Source: Azospirillum rugosum
Lineage (GTDB): Bacteria > Pseudomonadota > Alphaproteobacteria > Azospirillales > Azospirillaceae
Length of the DNA stretch: 64,000 nt
NCBI RefSeq assembly: GCF_017876155.1
Contig: NZ_JAGINP010000001.1
Coordinates: 248,001 to 312,000 of the forward strand
Direction of reading: 5' to 3'
Position 1 is the stretch's first letter. Every line of letters starts with the position of its first letter. Below are positions 28,178 through 36,924 of the stretch, one piece after another. The translations under genes and the position numbers were made by a program. The notes under the pieces were generated by a model. The model did not search any database and had not been told where the DNA came from. It saw nothing but the letters and a program-made list of their open reading frames with translations.

Positions 28178-31100
28178 ATGCGCGCGAACATCCTGTTCGT
28201 CCTTCTGATAATCGCCGTCGGCGTGGGCGTGAGCCTGCTGCTGATCCCGCGCGGCGAGGAGTTGGCCCTTCAGAAGTTCCGCGATCAGGACTACGCGACA
28301 GCGCGGCTGGCCTATGAGCAGCGCTTCGACGCCGGTGACCACTCCGCCGCGACGGTCATGCCGCTGACCCGTCTGTACCTCGACGGCGGTGAGGTCGACC
28401 GGGCAATCGCGCTGATGGAGGCGTTCGTCGCCCGCGAACCGGAGGCGAACGCCTCCTACGCCGAGGGACGGCAGATCCTCTCCCGCCTCTACCGCGACGC
28501 CCAGCGCATGGGCGATTACCTGGAGAATCTGGAGGTGCTGGCCCGGCTGCGTCCGACCGACGAGAATTACCGGGAACTGGCCACGTTGGCCGGCTTCCAC
28601 GGCCAGATCGACCGCCAGATCGACGCGCTGCGGCGCTATTGCGAGCTGAGGCCGGAGGATGGCGACGCCCAGATGGAACTCGGCACGCTGTTGGCTTCGC
28701 AGGGCGCCTACGCGGAGGCGATGGAGCGTCTCGGCAACGCCGACGATCGCGCCAAGGGGGCCATCGAGCCGAACGGCCGTGAGCTGCTGATGAGCCTGCT
28801 GCTCGACCAGGGGCGGGCGGGGGAGGCCTACGCGCGCGCCCGGCAATGGATCGCGCTGGGCACGACCGTCGGCGACACCATCGGCCTGCTCAGCCAGTTC
28901 GCCGCGGCGAACCGCCCGGACCTGTCCGTCAAGCTGCTGGAGCCGAAGCTGGCCGATCCGGCCCGGCCGCTGGCGCTGGAGCTGACCCACATCGACCTGC
29001 TGACCGCCGCCGGCCGGGTGGAGGAGGCGCGGGCGCGGCTGGACGCCCTGCCGGACGCGGTGGACGACCTATCGCTTGGCCGGCTGGTCGCCTTGCAGAT
29101 GAACGTCGGCCTGGGGCGCAAAGCGCTGGAGACGGCGAAGGGGCGCGACCTCAATCTGATCCCCGACTGGGCGCTGGTCGGCATGGCCGAAACGGCCTTC
29201 CGGGAGCGTGACAATGCCTTCCTCGAGCACATGACGCGCGAACTGGGCGACGCCGTCCTGGCGCAGCACCCCGTGCTCGCCGCGAACATCGCCATCGCCC
29301 GCGGCGACAAGGGGGAGGCGGCGCGCCACGCCCGGGCGGCGCTGGCCGACGCGGCACTGCCGCTGGCCGAGCATCTGGCGGCCGTGCGCCTTCTGGACCG
29401 CGCCGGGCAGCGCGAGGCGGCCGCAGCCGCTTTCGACCGGCTGGCCCTGACCGGAGCGCTGCCGGACGAGGTGCTGGAGGAGTTGGGTGGGCTGTTCCTC
29501 GACCTCGATCGCGCCAAGGCCGGCGTGGCTTGGTTCGACGCCCGCCGCGCCGCTATGCCGTCTCTGGCCGGCGACCTCGGCTGGGTGCGTCTCGCCGCCA
29601 AGGCCGGCGATCCGGGGCGGGTCGCGTCCTGGCTCGACGCACACCCCAGGCTCGATCCTGCGCTGTTGCAGGACGTCGCCGGGATCGCGGCGGAGCGGGG
29701 CGCCTCTGTCCTGGCGCTGAAGGCGGCGGAGCGGGTCTACGCCGCGGCACCGACGCCGCGCAGCCGCTTCGCGCTCGCCTCCGCCCTGCTGTCGGCCAAG
29801 CGGCCGGCCGACGCCCTGCCGCACCTGACGGACCTGCTCGCCGACGGCGGGGCCCCAGTGGAGCCGATGGCGGTGGAATCGGCCTACGCGGCGGCCCTCG
29901 GCGCGCTCGGCCGCAACGAGGAGCTTGCCCGGTTCGTCGCTGCGAAGCTCAACCGCGGCAGCCTGCGCGAGGAGGAAGAGACGGCGCTCCTCTACACGCT
30001 GCTCGACCTCAAGGCTTACCGTCCGGCGCTGCCGTTCCTGCGCGACCGGGCGCGGCGGCTGGGCGGGGAGTGGCTGTTCGCCTACGCCGACGCCGCCCGC
30101 AAGACTGGAGCCGTCCGCGAGTTGGCGGACCTTCTGGAAGCGGACCTCGCGCGCCCGGACCTCGACGCGAAGGGGCGGGAGGACCGCGCCGGGCTGCTGC
30201 TCGACGTCGGGGGACCGGCGCGCGCCCTTCCCGTGCTGAAGCAGCTGGCCTCCGGCGGCGAGGCACGGTGGGATGGCCTGTACCGCGACGCGCTGACGAA
30301 GCTGGGGCGCAAGGACGAACTGCGCCGCCATCTGGCCGCCCGCGCCCACGACGACCGGGTGCCCGCGAAGGAACGGCGCGAGATCGCCTTCGCGCTGCTC
30401 GACCAGGGCGATAAGGCATCGGCCGAACAAGCGTTGCTGCGATTGGCCGCGGGCCAGGGTCCGGACAGTGCGGATTTCAAGCAGCTGACCTTCCTGTGGG
30501 GGCCGCGTCCGGCGGCGGCGGCGCTCGATTGGATCGAAGGGCGGGCGAAGGGTGCGGCGTCCCCCGCCGAACAGGCGGCCTGGTACGAGCGGCTGGCGGA
30601 CCTCGGCGGGGCGCGTCGGGTCGCCGACCGGTTGGGGCAGGGCGGCGCACCCGCGGCCAAGGATCTGAAGGGCCCCTACATCGAAGCGCTCGCCGCCCAG
30701 GGCAAGGGGAAGGAACTGGCGGAGGCCGTCAAGTCCGCCGTCGGCCAGGAGCGGGAGCCGGAGCGCCTGCGTCGCTACGCCCGCCTGGCGGAGCAGGCCC
30801 GCCAGCGCGGGGCCGCGGCGGAGGCCTGGAAGGCCGTGCTGTCGCAGAGGCCGGACGATGGCGATGCTCTGCGGCAGTTGGGCATGCTGGCCTACGACGA
30901 GAACCGGCTCGCCGATGCGGAACGGTTTCTGCGCGGCTTCCTCGCCCAGCGGCCGGGCGACTATGAGGCCAACTACTTCCTCGGCGAGTCCCTGACCGGC
31001 CAGAAGCGACCGGCCGAGGCCGTGCCCTTCTACCGCCGCGCGCTCGAGCAGGTCCGCGCGCTGAAAGCAAAGAGCGACAACGTCGTGCAGACGGAGGCGA

Positions 31101-31261
31101 ACATCCTGCACCGGTTGGGCAAGGTGGACGATGCGGTGGTCCTGTTCGAGACGCTGCGCAAGCTGCGGCCGGCCGACCGGCAGCTGAAGGCGGACTACGC
31201 GTCGATGCTGATCGACAGCGGACGAATGACGGAGGCGCGCCGTGTGCTCAACCTTCCGTAA
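28178..31261 (+). CDS. pelB: PelB-like TPR protein anchored in the inner membrane
   Basis: A 1027-residue protein with one N-terminal transmembrane helix (about 4-23, ILFVLLIIAVGVGVSLLLI) and then almost entirely helical tetratricopeptide-like repeats. The last clear TPRs are near 895-1025 (DALRQLGMLAYDENRLADAE; YFLGESLTGQKRPAEAVPF). Pseudomonas PelB combines a periplasmic TPR scaffold and an outer-membrane barrel in one chain; here the scaffold is separate. It starts 9 bp after the pelA deacetylase gene with a GGGGG site. The scaffold would bind and activate the PelA deacetylase during export. Confidence 0.87.
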   Translation: MRANILFVLLIIAVGVGVSLLLIPRGEELALQKFRDQDYATARLAYEQRFDAGDHSAATVMPLTRLYLDGGEVDRAIALMEAFVAREPEANASYAEGRQILSRLYRDAQRMGDYLENLEVLARLRPTDENYRELATLAGFHGQIDRQIDALRRYCELRPEDGDAQMELGTLLASQGAYAEAMERLGNADDRAKGAIEPNGRELLMSLLLDQGRAGEAYARARQWIALGTTVGDTIGLLSQFAAANRPDLSVKLLEPKLADPARPLALELTHIDLLTAAGRVEEARARLDALPDAVDDLSLGRLVALQMNVGLGRKALETAKGRDLNLIPDWALVGMAETAFRERDNAFLEHMTRELGDAVLAQHPVLAANIAIARGDKGEAARHARAALADAALPLAEHLAAVRLLDRAGQREAAAAAFDRLALTGALPDEVLEELGGLFLDLDRAKAGVAWFDARRAAMPSLAGDLGWVRLAAKAGDPGRVASWLDAHPRLDPALLQDVAGIAAERGASVLALKAAERVYAAAPTPRSRFALASALLSAKRPADALPHLTDLLADGGAPVEPMAVESAYAAALGALGRNEELARFVAAKLNRGSLREEEETALLYTLLDLKAYRPALPFLRDRARRLGGEWLFAYADAARKTGAVRELADLLEADLARPDLDAKGREDRAGLLLDVGGPARALPVLKQLASGGEARWDGLYRDALTKLGRKDELRRHLAARAHDDRVPAKERREIAFALLDQGDKASAEQALLRLAAGQGPDSADFKQLTFLWGPRPAAAALDWIEGRAKGAASPAEQAAWYERLADLGGARRVADRLGQGGAPAAKDLKGPYIEALAAQGKGKELAEAVKSAVGQEREPERLRRYARLAEQARQRGAAAEAWKAVLSQRPDDGDALRQLGMLAYDENRLADAERFLRGFLAQRPGDYEANYFLGESLTGQKRPAEAVPFYRRALEQVRALKAKSDNVVQTEANILHRLGKVDDAVVLFETLRKLRPADRQLKADYASMLIDSGRMTEARRVLNLP

Positions 31262-32852
31262 TCGTCACGCGCAGAATCCCCTCTCCCGCCGGGGGCGGGC
31301 GAGGGGGTTTTGGGCGCTTCTCGCCACCCTGCTGCTGGCCGCCGCGACCCCGGCGGCTGCGCAGACGAAAGCCGCCGTCCGCGTGGAGGCGACCCGCGAG
31401 GAGACGGGCGCTCGGCTTGCACTCCGCTGGCCCGGCGCGGTCAGGGTGGATCCGGGACGCGATGGCCGCGAACTGACGATCCGCGCCTCACGCCCGCTCG
31501 GCGACGCGCCGCTGGACACGGTTCCGGATCGGCTGCAGGGTTGGGTGGACAATGTCCGCTACGGCTACGACAGCCTGCTGCTGGTTCTCGCCCAGGGCGT
31601 GACCGCGGAGGTCTCCGTCGAGTCCAACGGGGTGACCATCGCCTTCACCCGGGAACGCGCGACCGGCCGGCTCACCGTGGAGGAGCAGGCGGCGGAACAG
31701 GTGGCGCAACGGCGCATCGACTATTTCCGTGCGGTCACCTTGATGGAACAGGGCGATGTGCGGGAAGCGCGCAGCCTGCTAGGCGATCTGCTGCGGGCCA
31801 ACCCGAACGACGTCCAATCCACGGCGCTGCTTGCTCAAGGTGAGGAGCGGCTCGGCCGCTGGCGGGAGGCGGTGGGTCTCTACGACCGCGCCCTGGAGCT
31901 GGCACCGAACGAGCCGTCGCTCGTCACCAGCAAGAACAACCTGCTGCGCGAGCATGGAGAGCATGCGCGCGTCGATTGGGACCTGTTCCAGGTGAAGAAC
32001 GCCGACGTGCAGCGCATCGGCCGGCTGACCGGAAGCTTGGAGGTGGGCGGCAACACCAGCGTCCTCTACGCGCTGGAGAACCGCGACGTAGATGTGGATC
32101 AAGCGGTGCGGGCCGACGGGACCGTGGCGCCCTTCCACGGCAGCCGCCAGCGCGCGGAGCTGACTCTGCGCCACGACTGGCCGGAGGTGCAGCAGTCGCG
32201 ACTATCGCTGTTCGCCGCGCAGAAGACGGTCGGCGCCGGCTATGTCCATGGCTGGCGCGAGGAGCGGTCGGAGACCCGCGCCGGCGTGGCGTGGCGAGAG
32301 CCGACCTACACCTTCATCGAGGGGATCGTCGGCGGCGGCCGGCGCGACCGCGTCTTCCTGACCCACGAGGAACGGCTGTCGGAGCGCTGGTCCGCCAACC
32401 TCGGCGCCGGCTGGAATCGTTATGGCCTTGCGGGGGCCGGCGACCTCGCCACTTCGGCGACGGTCGAAGGGGCGGTCCGTTATGTGCTGATCCGGGAATG
32501 GCCGGTGACTAGCATCGCCTATGTGCTGGACGCGGAATACGTCGCGCGGCGCGCCGACCGGGTCGACGAGGCGGGGGTCGCCTACCTGCCCCTGCCGGTC
32601 CAGACGCGCGAGGTGCACGCGCTTCAGCTCGCGCTGGACGACGCCCTGACCGATTATCTGCGCTACAGCATCCAGGGCGGCTACGCCTACGATCGGCGCG
32701 GGAAGGGCGGGCCGCAGGGCTCGCTGGCGCTCGCCTATGAACCCCTGGAGCGTCTGGAACTCGGCCTGCGGGCCAGCTACACCCGCGCCACGGCGCGCGG
32801 CAGCGGCACCACCGCCACCGGGGCGGGCGGCTATCTGATCATGCGCTATTGA
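31242..32852 (+). CDS. pelB: PelB-like outer-membrane beta-barrel with short TPR segment
   Basis: A 536-residue protein. An N-terminal signal peptide (GFWALLATLLLAAATPAAAQ) is preceded by a 20-residue basic leader. A short TPR region (about 150-235, ERLGRWREAVGLYDRALELA) precedes a beta-barrel of alternating strands (about 255-536) ending in the aromatic residue typical of outer-membrane proteins (LIMRY). It matches the C-terminal part of Pseudomonas PelB, the Pel export channel. GTG 31242 follows GGAGG and overlaps the upstream TPR gene by 20 bp. The leader coincides with a GC-rich palindrome (31276-31312). Confidence 0.87.
   Translation: MCSTFRNRHAQNPLSRRGRARGFWALLATLLLAAATPAAAQTKAAVRVEATREETGARLALRWPGAVRVDPGRDGRELTIRASRPLGDAPLDTVPDRLQGWVDNVRYGYDSLLLVLAQGVTAEVSVESNGVTIAFTRERATGRLTVEEQAAEQVAQRRIDYFRAVTLMEQGDVREARSLLGDLLRANPNDVQSTALLAQGEERLGRWREAVGLYDRALELAPNEPSLVTSKNNLLREHGEHARVDWDLFQVKNADVQRIGRLTGSLEVGGNTSVLYALENRDVDVDQAVRADGTVAPFHGSRQRAELTLRHDWPEVQQSRLSLFAAQKTVGAGYVHGWREERSETRAGVAWREPTYTFIEGIVGGGRRDRVFLTHEERLSERWSANLGAGWNRYGLAGAGDLATSATVEGAVRYVLIREWPVTSIAYVLDAEYVARRADRVDEAGVAYLPLPVQTREVHALQLALDDALTDYLRYSIQGGYAYDRRGKGGPQGSLALAYEPLERLELGLRASYTRATARGSGTTATGAGGYLIMRY
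31276..31312. repeat. GC-rich palindrome inside the pelB barrel leader
   Basis: Imperfect hairpin: arms CCCCTC and CCCGCC (31278-31290) pair with GGCGGG and GAGGGG (31294-31306), followed by TTTT. The CCCCTCTCCC arm resembles the intergenic repeat family at 2829 and 19237, but here the element lies within codons for the N-terminal leader NPLSRRGRARGF. It could attenuate transcription between the two pelB genes or be a repeat that entered a coding region in frame. Confidence 0.55.
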
Positions 32853-32896
32853 CGGCGCGGCCAACGGGACGAACGGCCATTGGAAAGAACCGCGGC

Positions 32897-34282
32897 ATGA
32901 GCGAATCCACACTGGAACCGGGCCTCGACCCCGGAACCGCGGCGGCGCAGGCCGGGCCGCGCCGCATTCTAGGCCTGCGCCGTGTGGCGCTGGTGGAGCT
33001 TGCCCTGTTCTTCCTGGTGGCGCTGGGGCTGGACGCTATGGTCGGGGCGGGGCTGCGCTTCGACGGCGTGCAGCCGCATCCCTTCTGGATTCCGGTTCTG
33101 CTGCTGGCGATCCAGTACGGCACGAACGAGGGCGTGCTGGCCGCGGTCGTGGCGTCGGTGGCGCTGCGGCTCGGCAATGTGCCGGAACAGCTGATCTCCC
33201 AGGACTTCTACCAGTATCTGTTCACGATCAGCCGGGAGCCCATCCTGTGGCTCGTCGCCGCCGTGCTGTTCGGCGAGCTGCGCATGCGCCAGATCCGGGA
33301 ACGGGACGAACTGCGCGCCGGCCTGGACCTCGCCCGCCGGGAATCGGACGCGATCACGCGCTCCTACCGGCAGCTGAAGTCGGTCAAGGAAAGCCTGGAA
33401 ACCCGCGTCGCCGGCCAGCTTCGCACCGTCTTCACGCTCTATCAGGCGGCCCGCGCCATCGACAAGCTGGACGAGGGGGAGGTGATGCTGGGCGTCGCCG
33501 ATCTGGTCCGCTCCGTCATGCGGCCGGAAAAGTTCTCGCTCTTCCTCCTGAACAACGACGTCCTGGAATCGGTGACGAACGAGGGCTGGGACGACGAGGA
33601 TGACAGCTACGCCCGCTGGTTCGACCATTCCTCCCAGCTGTTCGAGACGGTGGTCGGCCGCCAGCGCATCCTGTGCGTCGCCCGCGCCGAGGATGAGCGC
33701 ATCCTGAAGGGCGAGGGCGTGCTGGCCGGCCCGCTGGTCAGCGACGACACGGGCGAGGTCGTCGGCATGCTGAAGATCGAAAGCCTGGGATTCCTGGACC
33801 TCGGCGTGAACAGCCTGGAGAACTTCCGCATCCTCTGCGAATGGATCGGAACCGCCCTGGCCAAGGCGCGGCAGTTCCGGGAGCTGAACGAGCAGCGCCT
33901 CTATTCGGGCGACGGCTCGCTCTATTCGTCGGGCTTCATCGACCGGCAGGCCATCTTCCTGGCCAACCTCGGCCGCCGGCTCGGCTTCGAGACGACGACC
34001 GTCACCATCCGGCCGCAGGGCTTGTCCCGGCTGAGCGCCGACCGGCGGGCGGAGGTCGCGTCGGCGATCGGGCGGGCGGTGCGGCAGGGGCTGCGCGACA
34101 CGGACATGGCCTGCGACGTCGGCCAGCACGGGATGGTGTTCGGCGTCGTCCTGCCCGGCACGCCCATGGACCGGGCGCAACTGGTGTCCGAACGGCTGGA
34201 GGCGTCCGTGCGCAAATCCCTGCCGGCCGACCTCACCGACCTGCCGATCACCTTCACGGCGCAGAAGGTGGGCGCGGAATGA
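32897..34282 (+). CDS. pelD: PelD c-di-GMP receptor
   Basis: A 461-residue inner-membrane protein. It has an N-terminal region with about four transmembrane helices (residues 28-130), a GAF domain (about 175-330, ending CEWIGTALAKARQF) and a degenerate GGDEF domain (about 345-460). The inhibitory-site motif RxxD that binds c-di-GMP is visible as R400-D-T-D403. In Pseudomonas, c-di-GMP binding by PelD switches on Pel synthesis. ATG 32897 is chosen; a longer frame from 32849 is low-complexity. The stop overlaps the pelE start (ATGA). Confidence 0.93.
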   Translation: MSESTLEPGLDPGTAAAQAGPRRILGLRRVALVELALFFLVALGLDAMVGAGLRFDGVQPHPFWIPVLLLAIQYGTNEGVLAAVVASVALRLGNVPEQLISQDFYQYLFTISREPILWLVAAVLFGELRMRQIRERDELRAGLDLARRESDAITRSYRQLKSVKESLETRVAGQLRTVFTLYQAARAIDKLDEGEVMLGVADLVRSVMRPEKFSLFLLNNDVLESVTNEGWDDEDDSYARWFDHSSQLFETVVGRQRILCVARAEDERILKGEGVLAGPLVSDDTGEVVGMLKIESLGFLDLGVNSLENFRILCEWIGTALAKARQFRELNEQRLYSGDGSLYSSGFIDRQAIFLANLGRRLGFETTTVTIRPQGLSRLSADRRAEVASAIGRAVRQGLRDTDMACDVGQHGMVFGVVLPGTPMDRAQLVSERLEASVRKSLPADLTDLPITFTAQKVGAE

Positions 34283-35385
34283 GCACCCACGCCGAACCCG
34301 CCGACGCCGTGCTGGAGGAGGCGCCGAACCTCGGCACCGCCGACCTGCTGGCCGCGCTCGCGCTGGTGCTGGTTGCGGAGGCTGGCGTGGTCACCTGCGC
34401 CGCATGGCTGGGGTCGCCCTTCGGGCTTGCGGGGGCGATTGCGGCGCATGCCGGCATCGTGGCAGCGGTCGCGTTCTGGGTGCGGTCGCGGGTGAGGCGC
34501 GGGCTGGACCTGCGGCTGGCTGGACTGCTGCTGGTCACCACGCCGGTGCTGGGGCCGCTCGGGCCGGTCTGCACGCTGCTGACGACCCTGCTGCACGCCC
34601 TGTTCCGGCGTTACGCCACAGGGTTCCAGGACTGGTATCTGTCCCTGTTCCCGGAAAGCCAGTCCGAACCGGCGCAGGAGCTGTACGAGCTGATCGTGTC
34701 GGGCCGCGAGACCTCGCACCTCGCCGCCGCGGAATCCTTCACCGACGTGATGTCGGTTGGCTCCCCCCAGCAGAAGCAGGCGGTGATCGCGCTGGTCGCC
34801 CGGCACTTCCGCCCAGCCTTCACGCCGGCGCTGAAGGCCGGGCTCGCCGATTCCGACCCGTCCGTCCGCGTCCAGGCGGCGACCGCCACCGCGCGCGTGG
34901 AGCACGAGTTCAACGAGCGCTGGCTGGAGTTGGAGGAGGCCGTCCGGGCGAACCCGCAGGACGCGCGGGCGGGGCTGGCCCTGGCGCGGCACCTGGACGA
35001 CTACGCCTTCTGCGGCCTGCTCGACACCAACCGGGAGCAGGAAATCCGCGACAAGGCCCAGGACGGCTACCGCCGCAGTCTGGAGCTGGCACCGGACGAC
35101 GACGACGCCCGGCACGACTTCGGCCGCCTGCTGCTGCGCTGCGGGCTGGTGGAGGAGGCGGCGCGCGCGCTGGAACCGCTCATCGAGCGGACGGACGACC
35201 GGCGGGTCCTGTTCTGGTACGCGGAATGCCTGTTCCGCCTGGGCCGCTACGGCGACCTGCGCGTCTTGGCGCAACGCCGCGCCGACCTGATGCCGATTGG
35301 CGCGGACAGCACCGACACGCTGGCGTCGGTCATGGCGCTGTGGGCCGCGCCGGTCGAAGGTGAGAAGGAGCCGGTGCCCGCATGA
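34279..35385 (+). CDS. pelE: PelE inner-membrane TPR protein
   Basis: A 368-residue protein with hydrophobic helices near residues 22-110, a middle cytosolic region with HEAT/TPR-like repeats (SFTDVMSVGSPQQKQAVIAL; GLADSDPSVRVQAATATARV), and a final TPR pair (about 265-335, ARHDFGRLLLRCGLVEEAAR). This matches PelE, which forms the inner-membrane synthase complex with PelD, PelF and PelG. Start overlaps the pelD stop and its own stop overlaps the pelF start, so translation is coupled. Confidence 0.87.
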   Translation: MSTHAEPADAVLEEAPNLGTADLLAALALVLVAEAGVVTCAAWLGSPFGLAGAIAAHAGIVAAVAFWVRSRVRRGLDLRLAGLLLVTTPVLGPLGPVCTLLTTLLHALFRRYATGFQDWYLSLFPESQSEPAQELYELIVSGRETSHLAAAESFTDVMSVGSPQQKQAVIALVARHFRPAFTPALKAGLADSDPSVRVQAATATARVEHEFNERWLELEEAVRANPQDARAGLALARHLDDYAFCGLLDTNREQEIRDKAQDGYRRSLELAPDDDDARHDFGRLLLRCGLVEEAARALEPLIERTDDRRVLFWYAECLFRLGRYGDLRVLAQRRADLMPIGADSTDTLASVMALWAAPVEGEKEPVPA

Positions 35386-36923
35386 GTGATTTCCGCAAAT
35401 CCGACGATCCGGCCGACGTCTGCCTGCTGATGGAAGGTTCCTACCCCTACATCCTCGGCGGCGTGTCGACCTGGACGCACGACCTGATCAAGTCGCACGC
35501 GGACCTGACCTTCCACGTCGTCTCGCTGGTCGCCGACCGGGCCACCCGCAAGATGGCCTACGAGCTGCCGCCGAACGTCACCGGCCTGACCCACGTCTAC
35601 CTCCAGGACCCGGACCCGGGCTGGCCGTGGGTGCCCGGCAAGGCCGAACTGATGCGCCGGCTGGAAGCGCCGTTGAAGCGCCTTCAGCAGGGCGGCGGCC
35701 TGGCCGAGGTCGAGGAGGTCGTGCGCCTGCTGTCGCGCCGACGCGGGAAGGTCGGGCGGCGGGTTCTGCTGAACTCCGAGGAAGCCTTCCGCATGGTGGT
35801 CGGGCTGTGCCGGGAGACCCTGCCCGACGCCTCCTTCCTTGAGTATTTCTGGGGCTCCCGCGCCTTGATGAGCGGGCTGTTCGCCACGATGCTGGCGCCG
35901 ATGCCCGCGGCCAAGGTCTATCATGCCATTTCAACGGGTTATGCCGGTTTGTTCGCAGCCCGTGCGACGCTGGAAACCGGCCGTCCGGCCCTGCTGACGG
36001 AGCATGGCATCTACACCAACGAGCGGCGGATCGAGATCCTGATGGCCGAATGGCTGTTCGAGGGGGCCGATACCTCGCTGGTCGTGGACAAGAAAAAGCG
36101 TGATCTGAGAGACCTTTGGCTCGACACCTTCGCAAGTTACTCGAAGGCCTGCTACGACGCCTGCGACCGGATCCTCACGCTCTACGGCGGCAACCAGGAA
36201 TTCCAGCGGCGCCAGGGTGCCGACCCAAGCCGCTTGAAGGTCGTCCCGAACGGCATTGATTATGCTGGATATTCGAAGGTTCAGCGCGACACCTCCAAGC
36301 GCCCGCCGACCATCGCTCTGATTGGCCGCGTGGTGCCCATCAAGGACGTGAAGACCTACATCCGCGCGGCCGGCATCCTGCGCGAGGACATCCCAGACCT
36401 GAAGGCGATGATCCTCGGCCCGCTGGAAGAAGACCCGGGCTATGTGGAGGAGTGCCGGACCATCGTGAAGCATCTGGGGCTGGAGGAGACGGTGATCTTC
36501 GCCGGCCGCGTGAAGCTGACGGACTGGCTGGGCAAGGTGGACGCCATCGCGCTCACCAGCGTCAGCGAGGCACAGCCGCTGGTGATCCTGGAGGCCGGCG
36601 CGTCGGGCGTGCCGAGCGTGGCGACGGACGTCGGCTCCTGCTCCGAACTGATCCTGGGGCGCGACGACGAGGTTCCGCCGCTGGGACCGGGCGGCGCCAT
36701 CACCCCGCTGGCGAGCCCCTTGGACACGGCGCGGGAACTGCGTGCCCTGCTGCTCGACCAGCCCTGGCGGGACCGCTGCGCCGCCGCCATCGCGCAACGC
36801 GTCGCCCGCTATTACGACAAGGTGGAGATCGACCGCATCTACCGCGCCATCTACGACGAGCACATCGCCCTGCCGACCCAGACGACCCTGTTCGAGCGCG
36901 CTCCGGCGCGGGGAGCGGCGTGA
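35382..36923 (+). CDS. pelF: PelF glycosyltransferase
   Basis: A 513-residue cytosolic GT4 glycosyltransferase. The N-terminus VCLLMEGSYPYILGGVSTW is diagnostic for PelF. The C-terminal Rossmann domain contains GRVVPIKDVKTYIRAA and the E-x7-E signature (E396 and E404 in SEAQPLVILEAGASG). PelF polymerises UDP-activated sugars into Pel and needs PelD, PelE and PelG to work. Spacing to neighbours: 4-bp overlap upstream, 1 bp between its stop and pelG. Confidence 0.96.
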   Translation: MSDFRKSDDPADVCLLMEGSYPYILGGVSTWTHDLIKSHADLTFHVVSLVADRATRKMAYELPPNVTGLTHVYLQDPDPGWPWVPGKAELMRRLEAPLKRLQQGGGLAEVEEVVRLLSRRRGKVGRRVLLNSEEAFRMVVGLCRETLPDASFLEYFWGSRALMSGLFATMLAPMPAAKVYHAISTGYAGLFAARATLETGRPALLTEHGIYTNERRIEILMAEWLFEGADTSLVVDKKKRDLRDLWLDTFASYSKACYDACDRILTLYGGNQEFQRRQGADPSRLKVVPNGIDYAGYSKVQRDTSKRPPTIALIGRVVPIKDVKTYIRAAGILREDIPDLKAMILGPLEEDPGYVEECRTIVKHLGLEETVIFAGRVKLTDWLGKVDAIALTSVSEAQPLVILEAGASGVPSVATDVGSCSELILGRDDEVPPLGPGGAITPLASPLDTARELRALLLDQPWRDRCAAAIAQRVARYYDKVEIDRIYRAIYDEHIALPTQTTLFERAPARGAA

Positions 36924-36924
36924 C

